Assembly (NCBI RefSeq): GCF_030272615.1
Contig: NC_081412.1
Span: forward strand, 479,287,157-479,351,156
From: Cryptomeria japonica
Lineage: Eukaryota; Streptophyta; Pinopsida; Cupressales; Cupressaceae
Direction: 5' to 3'
DNA: 64,000 bases
In this document: positions 45,509 through 58,433 of the stretch, in pieces
Layout: the number at the start of each line of letters is the position of its first letter
Position numbering within the stretch: position 1 is the stretch's first letter
Notes under the pieces: generated by a model
The model's database searches: none
What the model saw: only the letters and a program-made list of their open reading frames with translations
What the model was told of the DNA's origin: nothing
Translations under genes and position numbers: made by a program

Positions 45509-48078
45509 TGTTGGCATTTGCATGAAGATTGCATTGATGAACTATTATGTTGTCATTGATGTCAATTATAACTGGTAATGATGTTGTTATGATGTTGTTT
45601 TACAACTGGTAGGTGAGCTAGTGAAGGAAACCGGTATTAATTGAGAAGCAGTAAGATCAACCGGTAACCCTACCTATTGATGTGATAAACCCTAACCAAT
45701 GGAGCTTGGTGAATCGGTTGTATTGGTTTATGATCAAATAATGAATGGTGATGATTATGCCACATATGCATGTTGTATGTGAAAGTTTTCAAATGGTTTT
45801 TGGCACGTAGAGATAACGGTTTTATCTTGGGAATGAGCTAATATATTGCATGAAGTAGAAACCACATGATGAGTTACATGAATCAATGAAGTGGTGATCA
45901 AGGAGTGGTCGAGGTTGTCTTGAATCATGTGCAATGATTACTATGTAATCCAATGGTCATACTTGAACCAATTTGTTTGTAATCTCTATGAGATCTTAGG
46001 TTTGTGATGTGTTACCGACCTATTTTTTTTCTTATAAGGTCAATGTGTTGTTTTGTTGTAGTGTTGGCAAGTTTGGTTAAGTGTAAGTGTGGTTGGTTGT
46101 CGAACTAGAAGGTGTATCTACAATATGTGTGAAGGAAAATAGAAGAATGAAAATGATCTGATCAAGTAGAGTAGTGCTATTCACCACATTAACAAACTCA
46201 TGTTGTTCTTTAACAATTACAACAGTCAAATCCCTTAACAGGGTAAGCTCTAACAGGCTTAGTGCTATCTAAATCCTCTAACCAGGTGATCCATTAGCTT
46301 GGATTTCAAACCCTCTACCGAGGTTACTCCTAACAGGGTATTGCTTCTAATAGGGCTTTATAGTCAATCCCTTAACTGGTTGGTCCCTAACAGGATTTGT
46401 TCCTAACATGACTTTTTGTAAAGCTTTAATAGGCTTGGCTCCTCACAGAGAAAACTTTAGAAGAGTTCATAATACTTGTTGGTATTCATCCCCACTGTGG
46501 TTTTTCCCATTTGGGTTTCCATGTCAAAATCAATGTGTCAAGTGGTGAATGTTTTTGTGGTTATGTTTGCTATGGTTAATTTGCTTAACTGCTAAATCCA
46601 CTTAGATATGATAAGATGACCAACAACAATCTGAAATGTGCTTTTACTATTGTTAGTAAATTATTTCAATGTTTTGCTAAAAGGTTTTGAAAGTTTCAAA
46701 GTTGTTATACTGTTATTCTGTTATGCCAGTCAACCGGTATACTTGACAGTGATATTGCAATTTATAGTTCAGTGTTTAAACCAGTTAGTTCTGAGTTTGT
46801 CTTGTGAGATTTTTTGGAGTTTGGTGAAATTTTATTCAGTTGGTGAAATTTTATTCAATTTTCCATCTATTGATTCACCCCCCTAATGAATACTAAGAGG
46901 GGGGTGAATTAGTATACCAAAAATTAGTGAACTTAAACACTTAAACAGTTTAGCAGTCAACTGGTGTAACAGATTTACTAACAAACTGGTTAAAACAAAT
47001 GCAAACCAAACAACAAATAAGGCATTCACCCACAAGAGCACAATCACCATAACACAAGAGGTTTTGACATGGAAACCCAAATGGGAAAAACCACGGTGAG
47101 CTAAAACTCACAAGTAACTATCTGCAGAATAGTAATCAGACCGGTTAAGGTCATACAATGTTCTTCATCAGAACAGATCCTGTTAGGAATTTAGATCTCT
47201 GTTAGGAGACAAATCCTGTTAAAGACTACCTTGTGAGAGAATTTCAGATCCACAGTTGTGAACCACCTTGTTAGAGGATTTACAAAGGCTTTGCCAGGCC
47301 TACCCGATTAAGGGTTTCAGACTTGTCGAAGATGTAAGTAATCAACAAGTGAGTGATCTAGATACTAGCACAGTATGCTTGGTTAGATCCTTGATAGCTC
47401 ATTGTTAATGCACATTTAGTATTACTTCAATCTTCAGTATCTCCACACTCTGTTTCTTCACACAGACCTAATCTTCTCTTCTAAGATCGTACATACAAAA
47501 ACCTCATCAACCACCTAAAACCCTAACAACTCCTAAAACCCTAGACATGATATCCTTATAAAGGAATCCGATTTCATGTCGGTCCAATAGGATTACATTG
47601 CAAGTTCCTAGGTTCAGTGCATCTAGACACATTTGGTAACACAACACAGAAACATCGCCAAAGTGTTGGTGGATGATAACTCATCACAAAAATATCGGTT
47701 GATAACTCATCACAGAGTAATACCGGTTCATACATTTAACCGATTACCGGTTGTCAAAATGAAGACTGGGAAAAATGATAACTGCCGCTTTATTCCTTTA
47801 TTCTACTTGAGATCCTCAAACCGCTTGAGGTCTTCATACCACTTTGGGTCTTCAATCAGTTTGTGACCGGTAAGCACCTTCTGCAAAACACCGATAGTCT
47901 AAAGACTATAATTCATAATACCGGTTGGGACAAATACCGGTTGAGCATAACTCATACATACAAAAAGTGATCACAAAACAAGTGTGTGTCCATCAATGAC
48001 AATTAGAACATCATCAAAATTCCAACACCCCCACCTCTCAGTAGTTGTCCGGATCCTTATTGATTCATCATACCATCA
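45509..48078 (+). mobile_element. solo LTR, plus-oriented, inside E5 pol
   Basis: It starts TGTTGGCATTTGCATG and ends TTCATCATACCATCA, the ends of the E5 LTR family in the opposite orientation. Flanks cagga (45504-45508) and caaga (48079-48083) form a 5 bp TSD with one mismatch. Pol coding continues on both sides, so it is an insertion. A minus-oriented LTR is nested in it; without that the LTR is about 1.42 kb, the normal size. Two TATAAGG-type boxes match those of E3. Confidence 0.85.
46884..48027 (-). mobile_element. solo LTR nested in the plus-oriented LTR
   Basis: It reads TAATGAATACTAAG at its left end (TG probably mutated to TA) and ends AAAATTCCAACA, with CCCCC on both sides (46879-46883 and 48028-48032). 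It shares the 'aatgggaaaaaccacgg' block and the periodic 'ttaagg / cctgttagg' motifs of the family but is clearly diverged. The surrounding LTR continues on both sides. No internal region remains, so it is a solo LTR of 1,144 bp. Confidence 0.75.
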
Positions 48079-48083
48079 CAAGA

Positions 48084-48279
48084 CACCCATCCACTTGGAC
48101 ATCAATGCTTTCAATGATCTTCATTGTCTGGTTGTTGTAACATTTGTAGGCTTTGCTCTTGGTGGAGTAACCAAGAAATATGCCTTCATCACTCTTAGCA
48201 TCAAACTTACCAACATAGTCACCTCTCTTGATTAAACATTTACTGCCAAAAATCTTAAAGTAACTAACATTAGGTGATC
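48084..48279 (-). pseudogene. E5 integrase C-terminal fragment
   Basis: Minus strand: [39 protein letters not shown] and CYNNQTMKIIESIDVQVDG, the standard copia integrase tail. It connects upstream across E7 to YEYWYGRS (55248 and beyond) and downstream across the solo LTR to the RT linker at 45508. No stop is seen in this fragment. Confidence 0.9.
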
Positions 48280-49488
48280 TGTTAGACAGTTCAAATAGCT
48301 GGAAGACAACTAAGAGGGGGGGTGAATTAGTTGTTACAAATTACCAGAACCATTAGCAATTAAAACATTAAAACTTTAATATCGAAACCCAAAACATTAA
48401 TACCAAAATATCAGTTAAACCAATAAAGCATAAACAATAATAACAGAATAAATACCATCCACATGACACCAAGGTTTATACATGGAAAACCTGGTAAAGG
48501 TACAAACCACGGTGGGAAGCCTACCCATAGTCAGATAATACTTCTACAGTAAGTATGTGAATTACAATTCAGAGGTAGACACTTGCAAGAAGGCCAACAA
48601 CCTAGAGTGCACTGCTCATCACAAAAGGAGCCTCACTGACTACATAGAAATCCATACTACAATCTGGAGAAGTGTTGAACTACAAAAGATAACATCTCCT
48701 ATGCCTGAGTATAGTTTTGGTTAAGCTCAATACCAGAGGACTAAATCCTCTTACATAAACCCAATTCGATCTCCAATGATCGACCAAATCCTCTTCCTGA
48801 ATGATATTACATTATTCGTACATTACATTCCTTTCCCATTCCTATTATCTCTACCATATATGATCTACAATGAGATCTTACATCTTAAACCCTCGATCAT
48901 AAACAATTAAGTCGGCCACTAGATAATAAACTGATTACATAATTAGAAATCATGTTGGCCTTAAACCAAATAAATAATATCCAACACATAAGACATCCCA
49001 GAAACACATCGAGAGGTCGAATCCACACATTACATTAAAGTCAATCCATAACCTAGATCTACCAGGACCCAATATAGGTCCACACGCTACAACAATGATC
49101 TTCATCCACCAATTCTCGAACATGATCACCATCAGCATCCTGAAACTCTACTAGAAGCTACACCAACACTATTTATGCAATTCATCAAAAGCTCTACCGG
49201 TGAAACCTTCACCGGAACCAAAAACCAAGCTTCTAAGCAAATAGGATAGCAACTGATCACGAGACCAAAACCAACATACTTAATATGAATATGAGTATCA
49301 TGATTAAGCCAATTCCATAACCAAATCATACTGGAGCCTACCAAATGATGTCAGATCTAAATCAACCATAGAAACCACTCAACCTATCAGGACCAAAAGG
49401 GTGTCGATAAAGCATCCAAACAACTAGTGTTGGTATCAATGACAAAACATCAATGCATCACATAATCAATTCCACTAAATGGCCAACA
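48280..49488 (-). mobile_element. E7 3' LTR
   Basis: Plus-strand reading starts TGTTAGACAGTTC and ends AATGGCCAACA. It matches the 5' LTR along its length, but lacks about 9 bp with the TATA run present at 54621-54629 in the 5' copy. Confidence 0.92.
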
Positions 49489-49505
49489 ATCTCCCCCTTT
49501 GGCAT
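49489..49505 (-). other. polypurine tract of E7
   Basis: The minus strand reads GCCAAAGGGGGAGAT next to the LTR start TGTTGGCC. Confidence 0.9.
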
Positions 49506-49889
49506 TGATGACAACAATAGATGTCAAAAACATCTAAGTACCAATAAATGCCAAACAAGTCTCCCCCAATGGAAGATAGTCAACAATCTCCTACATACAG
49601 CTCTGAAATAAAGACCAAACTCCCCCTGTGAATAATATCTTTGTAAAGCTTTGAATTTCTCCTCTTATCAATATCTCTTCCCCTTTTACTTTTCTTTCAC
49701 ATCAATATCACTCCCCCTTTGACATCAATGCCAAAAATTTGACAAAAATATCAAAGCAAAAGCATAAACCATTGAATCACAAAGTTGACTACTCCCCCTA
49801 AGCAATAGCATCCTCACATTAGTGCCAAAATGAATAGTATCTCTAATAATGCATACCAGACTGATGCCAAACCAAATCAATCAAGTCTC

Positions 49890-51600
49890 TATCGGAGGGG
49901 CAGAAACTCCCAATCTATCTCTCAGGTACTCAAATGATTCCTTAGGTAAAGGTTTAGTGAAAATATCTGCAATCTACTCTTTAGTGTTCACATAAACCAA
50001 TCTAACTTCATTTGCTTCCACCTTTTCCTTCAAAAAGTTGTACTTGATAGATATGTGCTTTGTCTTAGAATGAAATACCAGATTCTTTGATATATCAATA
50101 GCAGTAGACTTATCACAGTGAATAACTATCGGTGCATTACAATCCAGTTTTATATCCTTCAATATTTGCTTTATCCATAAAACTTGTTTACAATTAGTAG
50201 CAACAACAACATACTCATCTTCAGTAGTAGATAAAGAAGTACATGATTATTTCTTGCTGATCCATGAAACCAACTTCTTTCCAAGAAAGAAAGCTCCATC
50301 AGAAATACTTTTCTGGTCATCAACATGTCCAGTGCAATCAACATCTATATATGCACAAAAAGTAAAGTTATTATCCTTAAGGTACCACAAACCATATTCT
50401 GATTTACCTTGCAAGTATCTAAAAATCCTTTTCACCGCAATCTCATGATTTTCTCTAGGATCACTCTAAAATCTTAAAACAATACAAACAATGTTCGTTG
50501 TGTCAGGCCAAGTCTGAGTCAAATAAAGTAGACCTCCAATCATAGATTTGTATCTTGTAGGATTTACCGGTGCAGAAACATCTTTTCTTGTCAATTTCTC
50601 ACTTGTAACCATAGGAGTACTTACTAGTTTAGAATCTCCCATACCAAATTTCTTCAACAATTCCTTAGCATAATTAGTTTGACAGATAAAAATACCTTTG
50701 TCAGTCTGAGTAATCTGTAAACCTAAGAAAAATTTCATCTTACCAATCATAGACATCTCAAATTCTTTCTCCATATTCTTAGAAAATTCTATGCACAACT
50801 TATCTTCACCTCAAAAAATAATGTCATCAACAAATACTTCAATAATCAGTATATCATCATCAATGATTTTATAATATAAATTACTATCAACATTACCCTT
50901 AGTATAACCAAGCTTCAAAAGATATTTATCCAACCTTGCATACCAAGCTTTGGGTGCTTGTTTCAATCCATATAAAGCTTTCCTTAACCTGCAAACCATG
51001 TTTGTATCATCTGACAGTGAAAAACCATCAGGTTGCTCAATATAAACTTCTTTATAAAGATCCCCATTCAAAAATGCACACTTAACATCCATCTGATAAA
51101 CCTTATAGTTTTTATAAGTAGCATAGGCAACAAATAATCTAACAGCTTCAATCCTAGCTAAAGGTGCAAAAGTCTCTCCATAATCAATTCCCTCCTTCTG
51201 AGAATATCCTTTACAAACCAATCTAGCCTTATTCCTTATAACTTGACCATCCTCATTCAATTTATTTCTAAAAACCCATTTAGTTCCAATAACATTTTTT
51301 ATTTTTAGGATAGGGAACCAAAGTCCATGTATTATTTTTCTCAATTTGATCTAATTCTTCTTCTATAACTTTCAACCAATATTCATCTTTACATGCCTCA
51401 ATTACTGATACCCGTTCAACTTGTGAAATTAAATATACCTCATTAGTTGCCAATCTTCTTTTTGTCATCACTCCATTTCTCTTATCCCCAATGATCTGAT
51501 CTTCTAAATGATTCAATCTCACATACCTAGGAGTCCTCTGACTCTTTGTTCCTCTTCCCTGTTCTTCAGTCACTGTAGAATTTTTTGATACTATTAGAGT
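49890..51600 (-). pseudogene. E7 reverse transcriptase and RNase H
   Basis: [89 protein letters not shown] (about 50820). RNase H: YIDVDCTGHVDDQK (Trp of DVDW changed to Cys), then IHCDKSTAIDISKN and RTKH-like SKTKHISIKYNFLKEK. There are frame breaks near 51290, 50805 and 50460. Reverse transcription would need all of these; the copy is dead. Confidence 0.88.
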
Positions 51601-51615
51601 AACTGGTTCAACACT

Positions 51616-52990
51616 CTATTCCAGTAAAGGTCCTACCGATTCAGATATAATCATTTCCACCGTCGCTTCCTTCTCATAAACTCTGATTTGACTTTTGTTC
51701 AGCTCATCTAATTTGACATTAGCACTCTCCACAATTATTTGCAATCCCTTGTTATAACATCTACATGCTTTTCTTTCATTAGAATAACCAGAAAATATGC
51801 CTTCATCACATCTAGGATCACATTTGCCAATGATATGATCTCTCCTGATATAATATTTACTACCAAAAATTTTGAAATACTTAACTGTAGGTGTATTTCC
51901 AAACCATAATTCATAAGGTGTCTTACCAGTTTCTCCTTTGATATGTACTCTGTTGAATGTATAAACCATTGTGCTCACTGCTTCTCTACAGTAGATATGA
52001 GGTAGACTATATTCCATCATCATTGTTCTAGCAACATCCAAAATAGTTATGTTCTTCCTTTCCACAACTCCATTCTGCTGAGGTGTTCAGTGAGCAGAAA
52101 AATGTCTTCTTATACCATTCTTCTCACAAAAGTTATTAAACACACCGGATGTAAATTATCCACCATAGTTTGATCTCAAACATTTAATCTTCAATCATGT
52201 CTTAGTTTCCACTTTAGCCTTAAATATTTTAAAATTTTCAAATGCTTCAGATTTTTCCTTCAGAAAAGTAACCCACATCAATCTAGAATAATCATCAATG
52301 ATTAGCATGAAATATCTATCACCTTGAAAACTTTTAACTCTAGCAGGGCCACACAAATCAGTATGAATAAGATCAAGAACATCATGTGATTTATCTTGTA
52401 TACTCCTAGAAGAGGTTCTGACTTGTTTACCCATTTGACATTCTTTACACATTGGATTATAGGGCTTCATAATCTTAGGTATATCCCTAACTGCCTTAGT
52501 TGAACTGATCTTTACAATGAAATCAAAATTCACATGACACAACCTTTTACACCATAGCCAACTCTCATCAATCTAAGTAATCAAACATGTCTTCTCACCG
52601 GAATTCAAATGAAATATATTACCTTTTGTCTGTGTACCAGTTGTAATCTCCAAACCAGATCTATTAATAATTTTGCATTTTCCATCCTTGAACTATAATT
52701 GAAATCCCTTATCCACTAATTGTCCTACACTCAAAATATTATGCCATCAAAGTCTTGCAAATATAGAAACTTCCCTTTATCTCCAGTCATATGATGTGAA
52801 CAACTACTGTCAATTACCCATTCATCATTGTCTTCAATTTTAGCAGCAAGTGCCTTCTTTTCAGGTACATTCTCTTCCAGTGTCGCAACATCTTCCTTGA
52901 TAGCCAGGAACACCCATTCCTTCTCATTGTCGGAACCACTAGCAAATTCTTCTGCCAGTTCATCATCAGAATCAGTAATGCCTTCCTCAT
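51616..52990 (-). pseudogene. E7 protease and integrase
   Basis: The protease site reads EWVIDSSCSHHMTGD near 52784-52830, with Ser where the active-site motif normally has Gly (DSG). Integrase: CHVNFDFIVK and CKECQMGK for zinc binding, LIHTDLCGPARV with the first Asp, a stop in the 'KT' stretch before the second Asp near 52195, and frameshifts near 52070-52190. The tail KYFKIFGSKYYIRRDH and CDEGIFSGYS is readable to about 51760. Confidence 0.85.
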
Positions 52991-52999
52991 CTGCTATGT

Positions 53000-53983
53000 A
53001 GCATGATTTGTCTTTGTTTTTCTTGTACTTATACTTGTTCTGATATCCAGGGTTAGGCTTAAAATATCTTCTAACTCTTTCTTCAAATCTTGAATTCCTG
53101 TCAGGACATCTAGATGCCAAATGACCAATCTTATTACATGCAAAACATTTAAAAGGTGTTTTTCCTTCATACTTACTTCATATCGGTCCTTTAGGTACTC
53201 TTCTAGCAAATAGTGCTTCAAGTTGCTCAAACTCATCATCTTCTCTATTCATATCTTCCAATTCCTTTTCATATAAAGCTTTCCAATCTTTCTTACCGGT
53301 TGTACATGTAGATGCATGAAAAGCATGTTTAGTCTTCATAGCTCCAGAAGGTCCAAATTCTTCAAGCTCAAAAGCAGATAGTTTCCCAACCAAAGTATTT
53401 TTGTTGACAAATGGATCAGCCATTGTTCTCAACTCATTGATAGTAGACTTCATTTATTAAGGGCTCTCATAACTTTAGAAACAATTTCATCTTCGCTCGG
53501 AGTTCCACCACAACATTGAATGCCCATAACAATCTCATTTACCCTTTCCATGAATGCAGTAATCCTTTCATCTTCTTCCATCTTCAAGTTTTCATATCTC
53601 ACCCGGTAACCATCAAGTTTAGCAATCTTCACTGTAGGGTCACCTTCATTAAGATTCTCCAACTTATCTTATATAGCCTTTCCAAATGATTTGTCGATTA
53701 ATTTAATTATTTGTTGATCAGAAAGTGCACACAAGAGGGCTTTTCTTGCTCTACAATCATTCTCAAGCTCCTTATCCAAGTTTTCCGAAGGAGGATTTCC
53801 AAATGCCAGATTATAAAGTGTGTCACCATTCTATGTGATCTCTGAAATCTCCTTGCAAATACATCTCAGATGAGTCTCCATCTGAATCTTCCATACTATG
53901 TAATTTGTTCCATTAAGCCTAGAAATATCTCTTTGAAAGATAGCTCTAGATGAACTGGATGAACTTGAATTGTTAGTCGCCAT
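53000..53983 (-). pseudogene. E7 gag
   Basis: The first ATG after the PBS is at 53983 (MATNNSSSSSSSRAIFQRD). Gag core blocks are RLNGTNYIVWKIQMETHL, RARKALLCALSDQQIIKL and YENLKMEEDERITAFMERV. A frame break near 53455 is followed by TINELRTMADPF. A CCHC knuckle CFACNKIGHLASRC lies near 53110-53155. Two stops, IT*NG (TAG) and AI*DK (TAA), sit where Gln is likely. Distinct from the gag of E3 and E5. Confidence 0.85.
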
Positions 53984-54028
53984 AAGATCTTCCTCAAGCA
54001 GTTAAGATTTTTGCAGAGAGGACCGAAG

Positions 54029-54039
54029 ATCTGATACCA
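54029..54039 (-). other. primer-binding site of E7
   Basis: The minus strand reads TGGTATCAGAT, the initiator tRNA-Met type with a change in its last base, two bases inside the LTR. Confidence 0.85.
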
Positions 54040-54041
54040 AT

Positions 54042-55242
54042 TTTTAGCCAGTTCAAATAACCAGAAGAAAACTGAGAGAGGGGGGGATGAATCAGTTGTC
54101 ACAGATTATCGGAACCATTATCAATTAAAACTTTAATACCGAAATAGCACTTAAACCAATTAAGCATAAACAATAATCACATAATAAATACCATCCACAT
54201 GACACCAAGATTTATACATGGAAAACCTGGTAAAGGGAAAAACCATGGTGGGAAGCCTACCCACAGTCAGATAATACTTCTACAGTAAGTATGTGAATTA
54301 CAATTTAGGGGCCTGCACTTGCAAGAAGGCCAACAACCTAGAGCGCACTGCTCATCACAAAAGGAGCCTCATTGACTACATCGAAATCTAGACTACAATC
54401 CAGAGAAGTGTTGAACTGTAAAAGATAGCATCTCCTATGCTTGAGTACAGTTCTGGTTAATCTCAATATCGGGGGACTAAATCCTCTTACATAAACCCAA
54501 TTAGATCTCCAATGATCAACCAAATCCTCTTCCTGAATGATATTACATTATTTGCACATTACATTCCTTTCCCATTCCTATTATCTCTACCATGTATGAT
54601 CTACAATGAGATCTTACATCTATATATACAAACCCTCGACCATAAACAATTAGGTCGGCCACCAGATAATAAACTAATTACATAATTACAAACCATGTCA
54701 GCCTTAAACCAAATAAATAATATCCAACACATAAGACATCTCGAAAACACATCGAGAGGTCCAATCCACATGTTACATTAAAGTCAGTCCATAACCTAGA
54801 TCAACTGAAACCCAGTATAGGTCCACACGCTACAACAATGATCTCCATCTGCCAATACTTGAACATGATCACCATCCCCATCTTGAAACTCCACCAGAAG
54901 CTGCACCAACACCACTTATGTAATTCATGAAAGATCTTCATCAAAATCTCTATTGGTGAAACCCTCGCTGGAACCAAAAACCAAGCTTCTAAACAAACAG
55001 GATAGCATCCAATCACCAAACCCAAACCAACATACTGAATATGAATATGAGTATCATGATTAAGAAAATTCCATAACCAAATCATATCGGAGCCTCCCAG
55101 ATCATGCCGGATCCAAATCAACCAGAAACCACTCAACCTACCAGGACCAAAAGGGTGTCGATAAAGCATCCAAACAGCTAGTGTTGGCATCAATGACAAA
55201 ACATAAATGCAACACATAATCAATTCCACCAAATGGCCAACA
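54042..55242 (-). mobile_element. E7 5' LTR
   Basis: Plus-strand reading begins TTTTAGCCAGTTC (TG changed to TT; the 3' copy has TG) and ends AATGGCCAACA. It pairs with 48280-49488. Confidence 0.92.
54621..54629 (-). promoter_or_regulatory. TATA-like box in E7 5' LTR
   Basis: The minus strand reads GTATATATA, about half-way through the LTR. The 3' LTR has lost these bases, so only the 5' copy keeps this candidate promoter. Confidence 0.45.
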
Positions 55243-55247
55243 AGATC

Positions 55248-56440
55248 TACCATACCAGTATTCATAAGGAGTTTTATCCCTACCTCTTTTAACCAATATC
55301 TGGTTCATAGTGTAGATAGTTGTGCTAATAGCTTCTCTCCAGAAAGTCTTAGCTACACCTCCTTGTATTAGCATAGTTCTAGCAGCTTCAACAACTGACC
55401 AGTTGTTCCTCTCTTCAATACCATTCTATTGTGGTGTCCTAGGTGTAGAAAGTTGCCTCTTAATTCCATTGTCTTCACAATATCTAGTGAATTCCTCTGA
55501 AGTAAATTCACCACCTTGATCAGTTCTTAAGCACTTTATCTTCTTTCCACTTTCCTTTTCAGCTAAGGCCCTGAATGCCTTAAACTTGCTAAAGGCTTCT
55601 ATTTTGTCCTTCAAGAATGTGACCCACATCATTCTTGAGTAATCATCAGTGAAGATCATAAAACACTGATCACCTTGAATACTTCTAGTCCTTATTGGTC
55701 TACAGAGGTTTGTATGAACCAAATCTAGCAAATGTTTTGCTTAGAAAGATTTTCTCTTAAAATTTGAGGATGCCATCTTTCTTAACTGAAATTCCTTACA
55801 CAGAGCATTCACTGGTTTGTCCAACTGAGGCAAACCTCTTATCGACTTGGACTTACTGACTTTGACAATGTTATCAAAATTTACATGAAAAAATATTCGA
55901 TGCCAAAGCCAACAATCATCTACTTTAGACATTAAACAATTGTTGACTTTAGGATTCAGGTGAAACAAGTTACCTTTTGTTTGCTTGCTGGTTGCAATTA
56001 GTTCACCTTTGCTTCCATATATTTTGCACATTCCATTCTTGAATTCTAGTAGATAGCCTTTGTCATTGAGTCGAGCAACACTCAAAAGATTGTGTTTCAA
56101 TCCTTCAACCCAGTAGACATCATCTACACTACTCTTTCCATGAAGAGAAATGGTTCCCTTTCCTTTTACCATGCAGGGTGAATCATTTCCAAATATCACA
56201 ATACCTCCATCAAATTCCTTGAAAGTAAGAAACTTACTCCGGTCACTGGTCATGTGGTGTGAACAACCACTGTCTATAATCCAATCATCAGAACTATCCA
56301 TGCAAGAGACTAATGCCTTCTGATCTGATGTCTCCTCTTTAATGGAAACAAAGACAATGCCTTCATTTGCATCTCCCTCAGATTCCTCATCTGTGATTCC
56401 TCCATCAACTACAGTGAGGCAATCTCTTTTAACTTTTCCT
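55248..56440 (-). pseudogene. E5 protease and integrase, upstream part
   Basis: Protease DDWIIDSGCSHHMTSD near 56245-56300 with an intact DSG. Integrase zinc region: WLWHRIFFHVNFDNIVK (the His of 'CHVNF' keeps its place, Cys changed to Phe) and LCKEFQLRK (one Cys of CxxC lost). Core: LDLVHTNLCRPI (first Asp changed to Asn), LRTDQGGEF with the second Asp, then a frame that ends at TPRTPQ just before the catalytic Glu block. It continues as MLIQGGVAKTFWREAIST to YEYWYGRS, where E7 interrupts. Confidence 0.88.
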
Positions 56441-56449
56441 TTGTACTTC

Positions 56450-57322
56450 TTATACTTCACATTTTTGCTCATTGTCTCCATTTGGACAGTTGGCTGCAAT
56501 ATGTCCAATCCGGTTACCTGCAAAACACTTAAATGGTAATTTATCTATGTACTTGTCGATACCTCTGGGTAACTTCTTGGCCAACAATGCTTCAAGTTCA
56601 ATCAGACTATCTTCGTCATCAACTTCTCTTTTGGATCTTGACTCATGACTATGACTAGCTTCTCTGCTTTTCCTTACCAGTGGATTAGAAATTGAAGCTC
56701 TAAATGCAGATTCCAATTTTTGAGCACTACCATCATAACCATTTAATTCAAATGTAGTTAGTTTACCAATGATGGAGTCAAGAGTTACCTTTGTTTTATC
56801 AATAGACTTGAGTTCTTGAATGGCTGCAACTCGAACAATGTAGATCGGTAGAAGGGTTCTCAACACCTTGCTAACCACTATGGTATCCTCCACTTTACCA
56901 TCAACACTTTTGATCTCACTGACTATCTCCTTGATCCTCTGACCATACTGTTGAATGTTCTCACCTTTAGCCATCTGCATGTCATCAAATTTACCTCTCA
57001 GACTCTCCTCTTTGGCAATCTTCACATGCTCATCACCGCTATAGATATCCTCAAGTTTCTTCCACACATCATAAACAATCTCCAAACCATGGACATCAAC
57101 ATACTCTGAATCGGACAAGGAACTGATAATGGCCTCCAATGCTTGATTATTCCCTTGTTACTCCTTCTTTTGATCATTAGATAGAATCCCACTAGGTAAG
57201 GTATATTTGGTAACAACATGTTCCCAATATTGACTTCCTAAGGTTTTGATATAGATCTTCATCCTATCACTCTAGATTCTTTAGTTTTCTCTATTGAAAT
57301 TTGGACCTTCTTTCCTCATCAT
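56450..57322 (-). pseudogene. E5 gag
   Basis: Start MMRKEGPNFNREN at 57322, matching the E3 gag start. Core blocks are VWKKLEDIYSGDEHVKIAK, KVLRTLLPIYIVRVAAIQEL and DDEDSLIELEALLAKKLP. The knuckle near 56475-56530 reads CFAGNRIGHIAANC, so its second Cys is lost. A TAG in the first 20 codons replaces the Trp of GIWKDRM and follows an ATC codon. A frame break near 57140 separates the first 60 codons. Confidence 0.88.
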
Positions 57323-57378
57323 GTTCTTCTAGATCTTTACCTCAAGTTGTTAGGCATAGACACTCGAGGACCTGAAAT

Positions 57379-57390
57379 GCTCTAATACCA
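57379..57390 (-). other. primer-binding site of E5
   Basis: The minus strand reads TGGTATTAGAGC, one change from the initiator tRNA-Met site, two bases inside the LTR. Confidence 0.9.
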
Positions 57391-58433
57391 ATTGATGATA
57401 TGATGAATCAATAAGGATCTAGACAACTACTAAGAGGGGGGGTGAATTAGTAGATAGAAAACAAACTAAACTTTCACCAAGCTCAAAACCCAACTCATAA
57501 ATCAATCACTGAACTAACCGGTTCAAGCACTGAACTACAAACTGCAATTGCACTGTCAAGTTTACCGGTTGACTAGCATACTAAAATAACAGTGTAACAG
57601 ATCTAAAACTCTCAAACCATTTAACCAAAACATAAAAACACTTTACGAACATTAGTAAAAGCACATTTTAGATCACTTCCGGTCATCTTAACACATCTAA
57701 GTGGCTTTACAAGTTAAACAAATTAACCATATCAAAACATAACCACAAAAACCATTCACCACTTGACAAAATGATTTTTGACATGGAAACCGAAATGGGA
57801 AAAACCATGGTGGGGATGAATACGCACAAGTATTCTAAACTCTTTTAAAGTTCGCCCTGTTAGGAGCCAAGCCTTGTTAGAACCATTACAAAAATGTCTT
57901 GTTAGGAATAGATCCAGTTAAGGACCACCTAGTTAAGGGATTGACTACAATACCCTGTTAAAGGCAATACCCTATCAGGAGTAACCTCAATAGAGGATTT
58001 GAAATCCAAGCTAATGGATCACTTGGTTAGAGGATTTAGAAAACACCAAGCCTATTAAATCTTACCCGGTTAAAGGATTTAACTATTGTAATTGTTAGAG
58101 AACAATAGGGTTTATGCTGATCTGGTAATAGCACTACTCTGCTTGATCATATCCTTTTCGTTCTCATATCTTCCTTCAAACATTCTATAGATACTCCTTC
58201 TGGTTTGGTAATCAAACACACTGACACTTAATCGAAATTTCCAATGCTACAACAAAACAACTCATCAACGTTATAAGCAAAACAATAGGTCGGTAACACA
58301 TCACAAGACCTAAGATCTCATAGATATTACAAACAAATTGGTTCAAACATGACCGTTGGATTACATAGAAATCATTGCACATTGTACAAGACAACCTCGA
58401 CCACTCATAGACCACCACAGATTGGATCATGTA

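Larger units (their letters stand above)
48280..55242 (-). mobile_element. E7, full-length Ty1/copia element (6,963 bp)
   Basis: LTRs of about 1.2 kb (48280-49488 and 54042-55242), initiator-type PBS, polypurine tract and copia domain order on the minus strand. Flanks tgatc (48275-48279) and agatc (55243-55247) make a TSD with one mismatch. It is inserted in the integrase of E5. Its proteins and LTRs are a different family from E3/E5. The coding part has stops and frameshifts. Confidence 0.92.
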
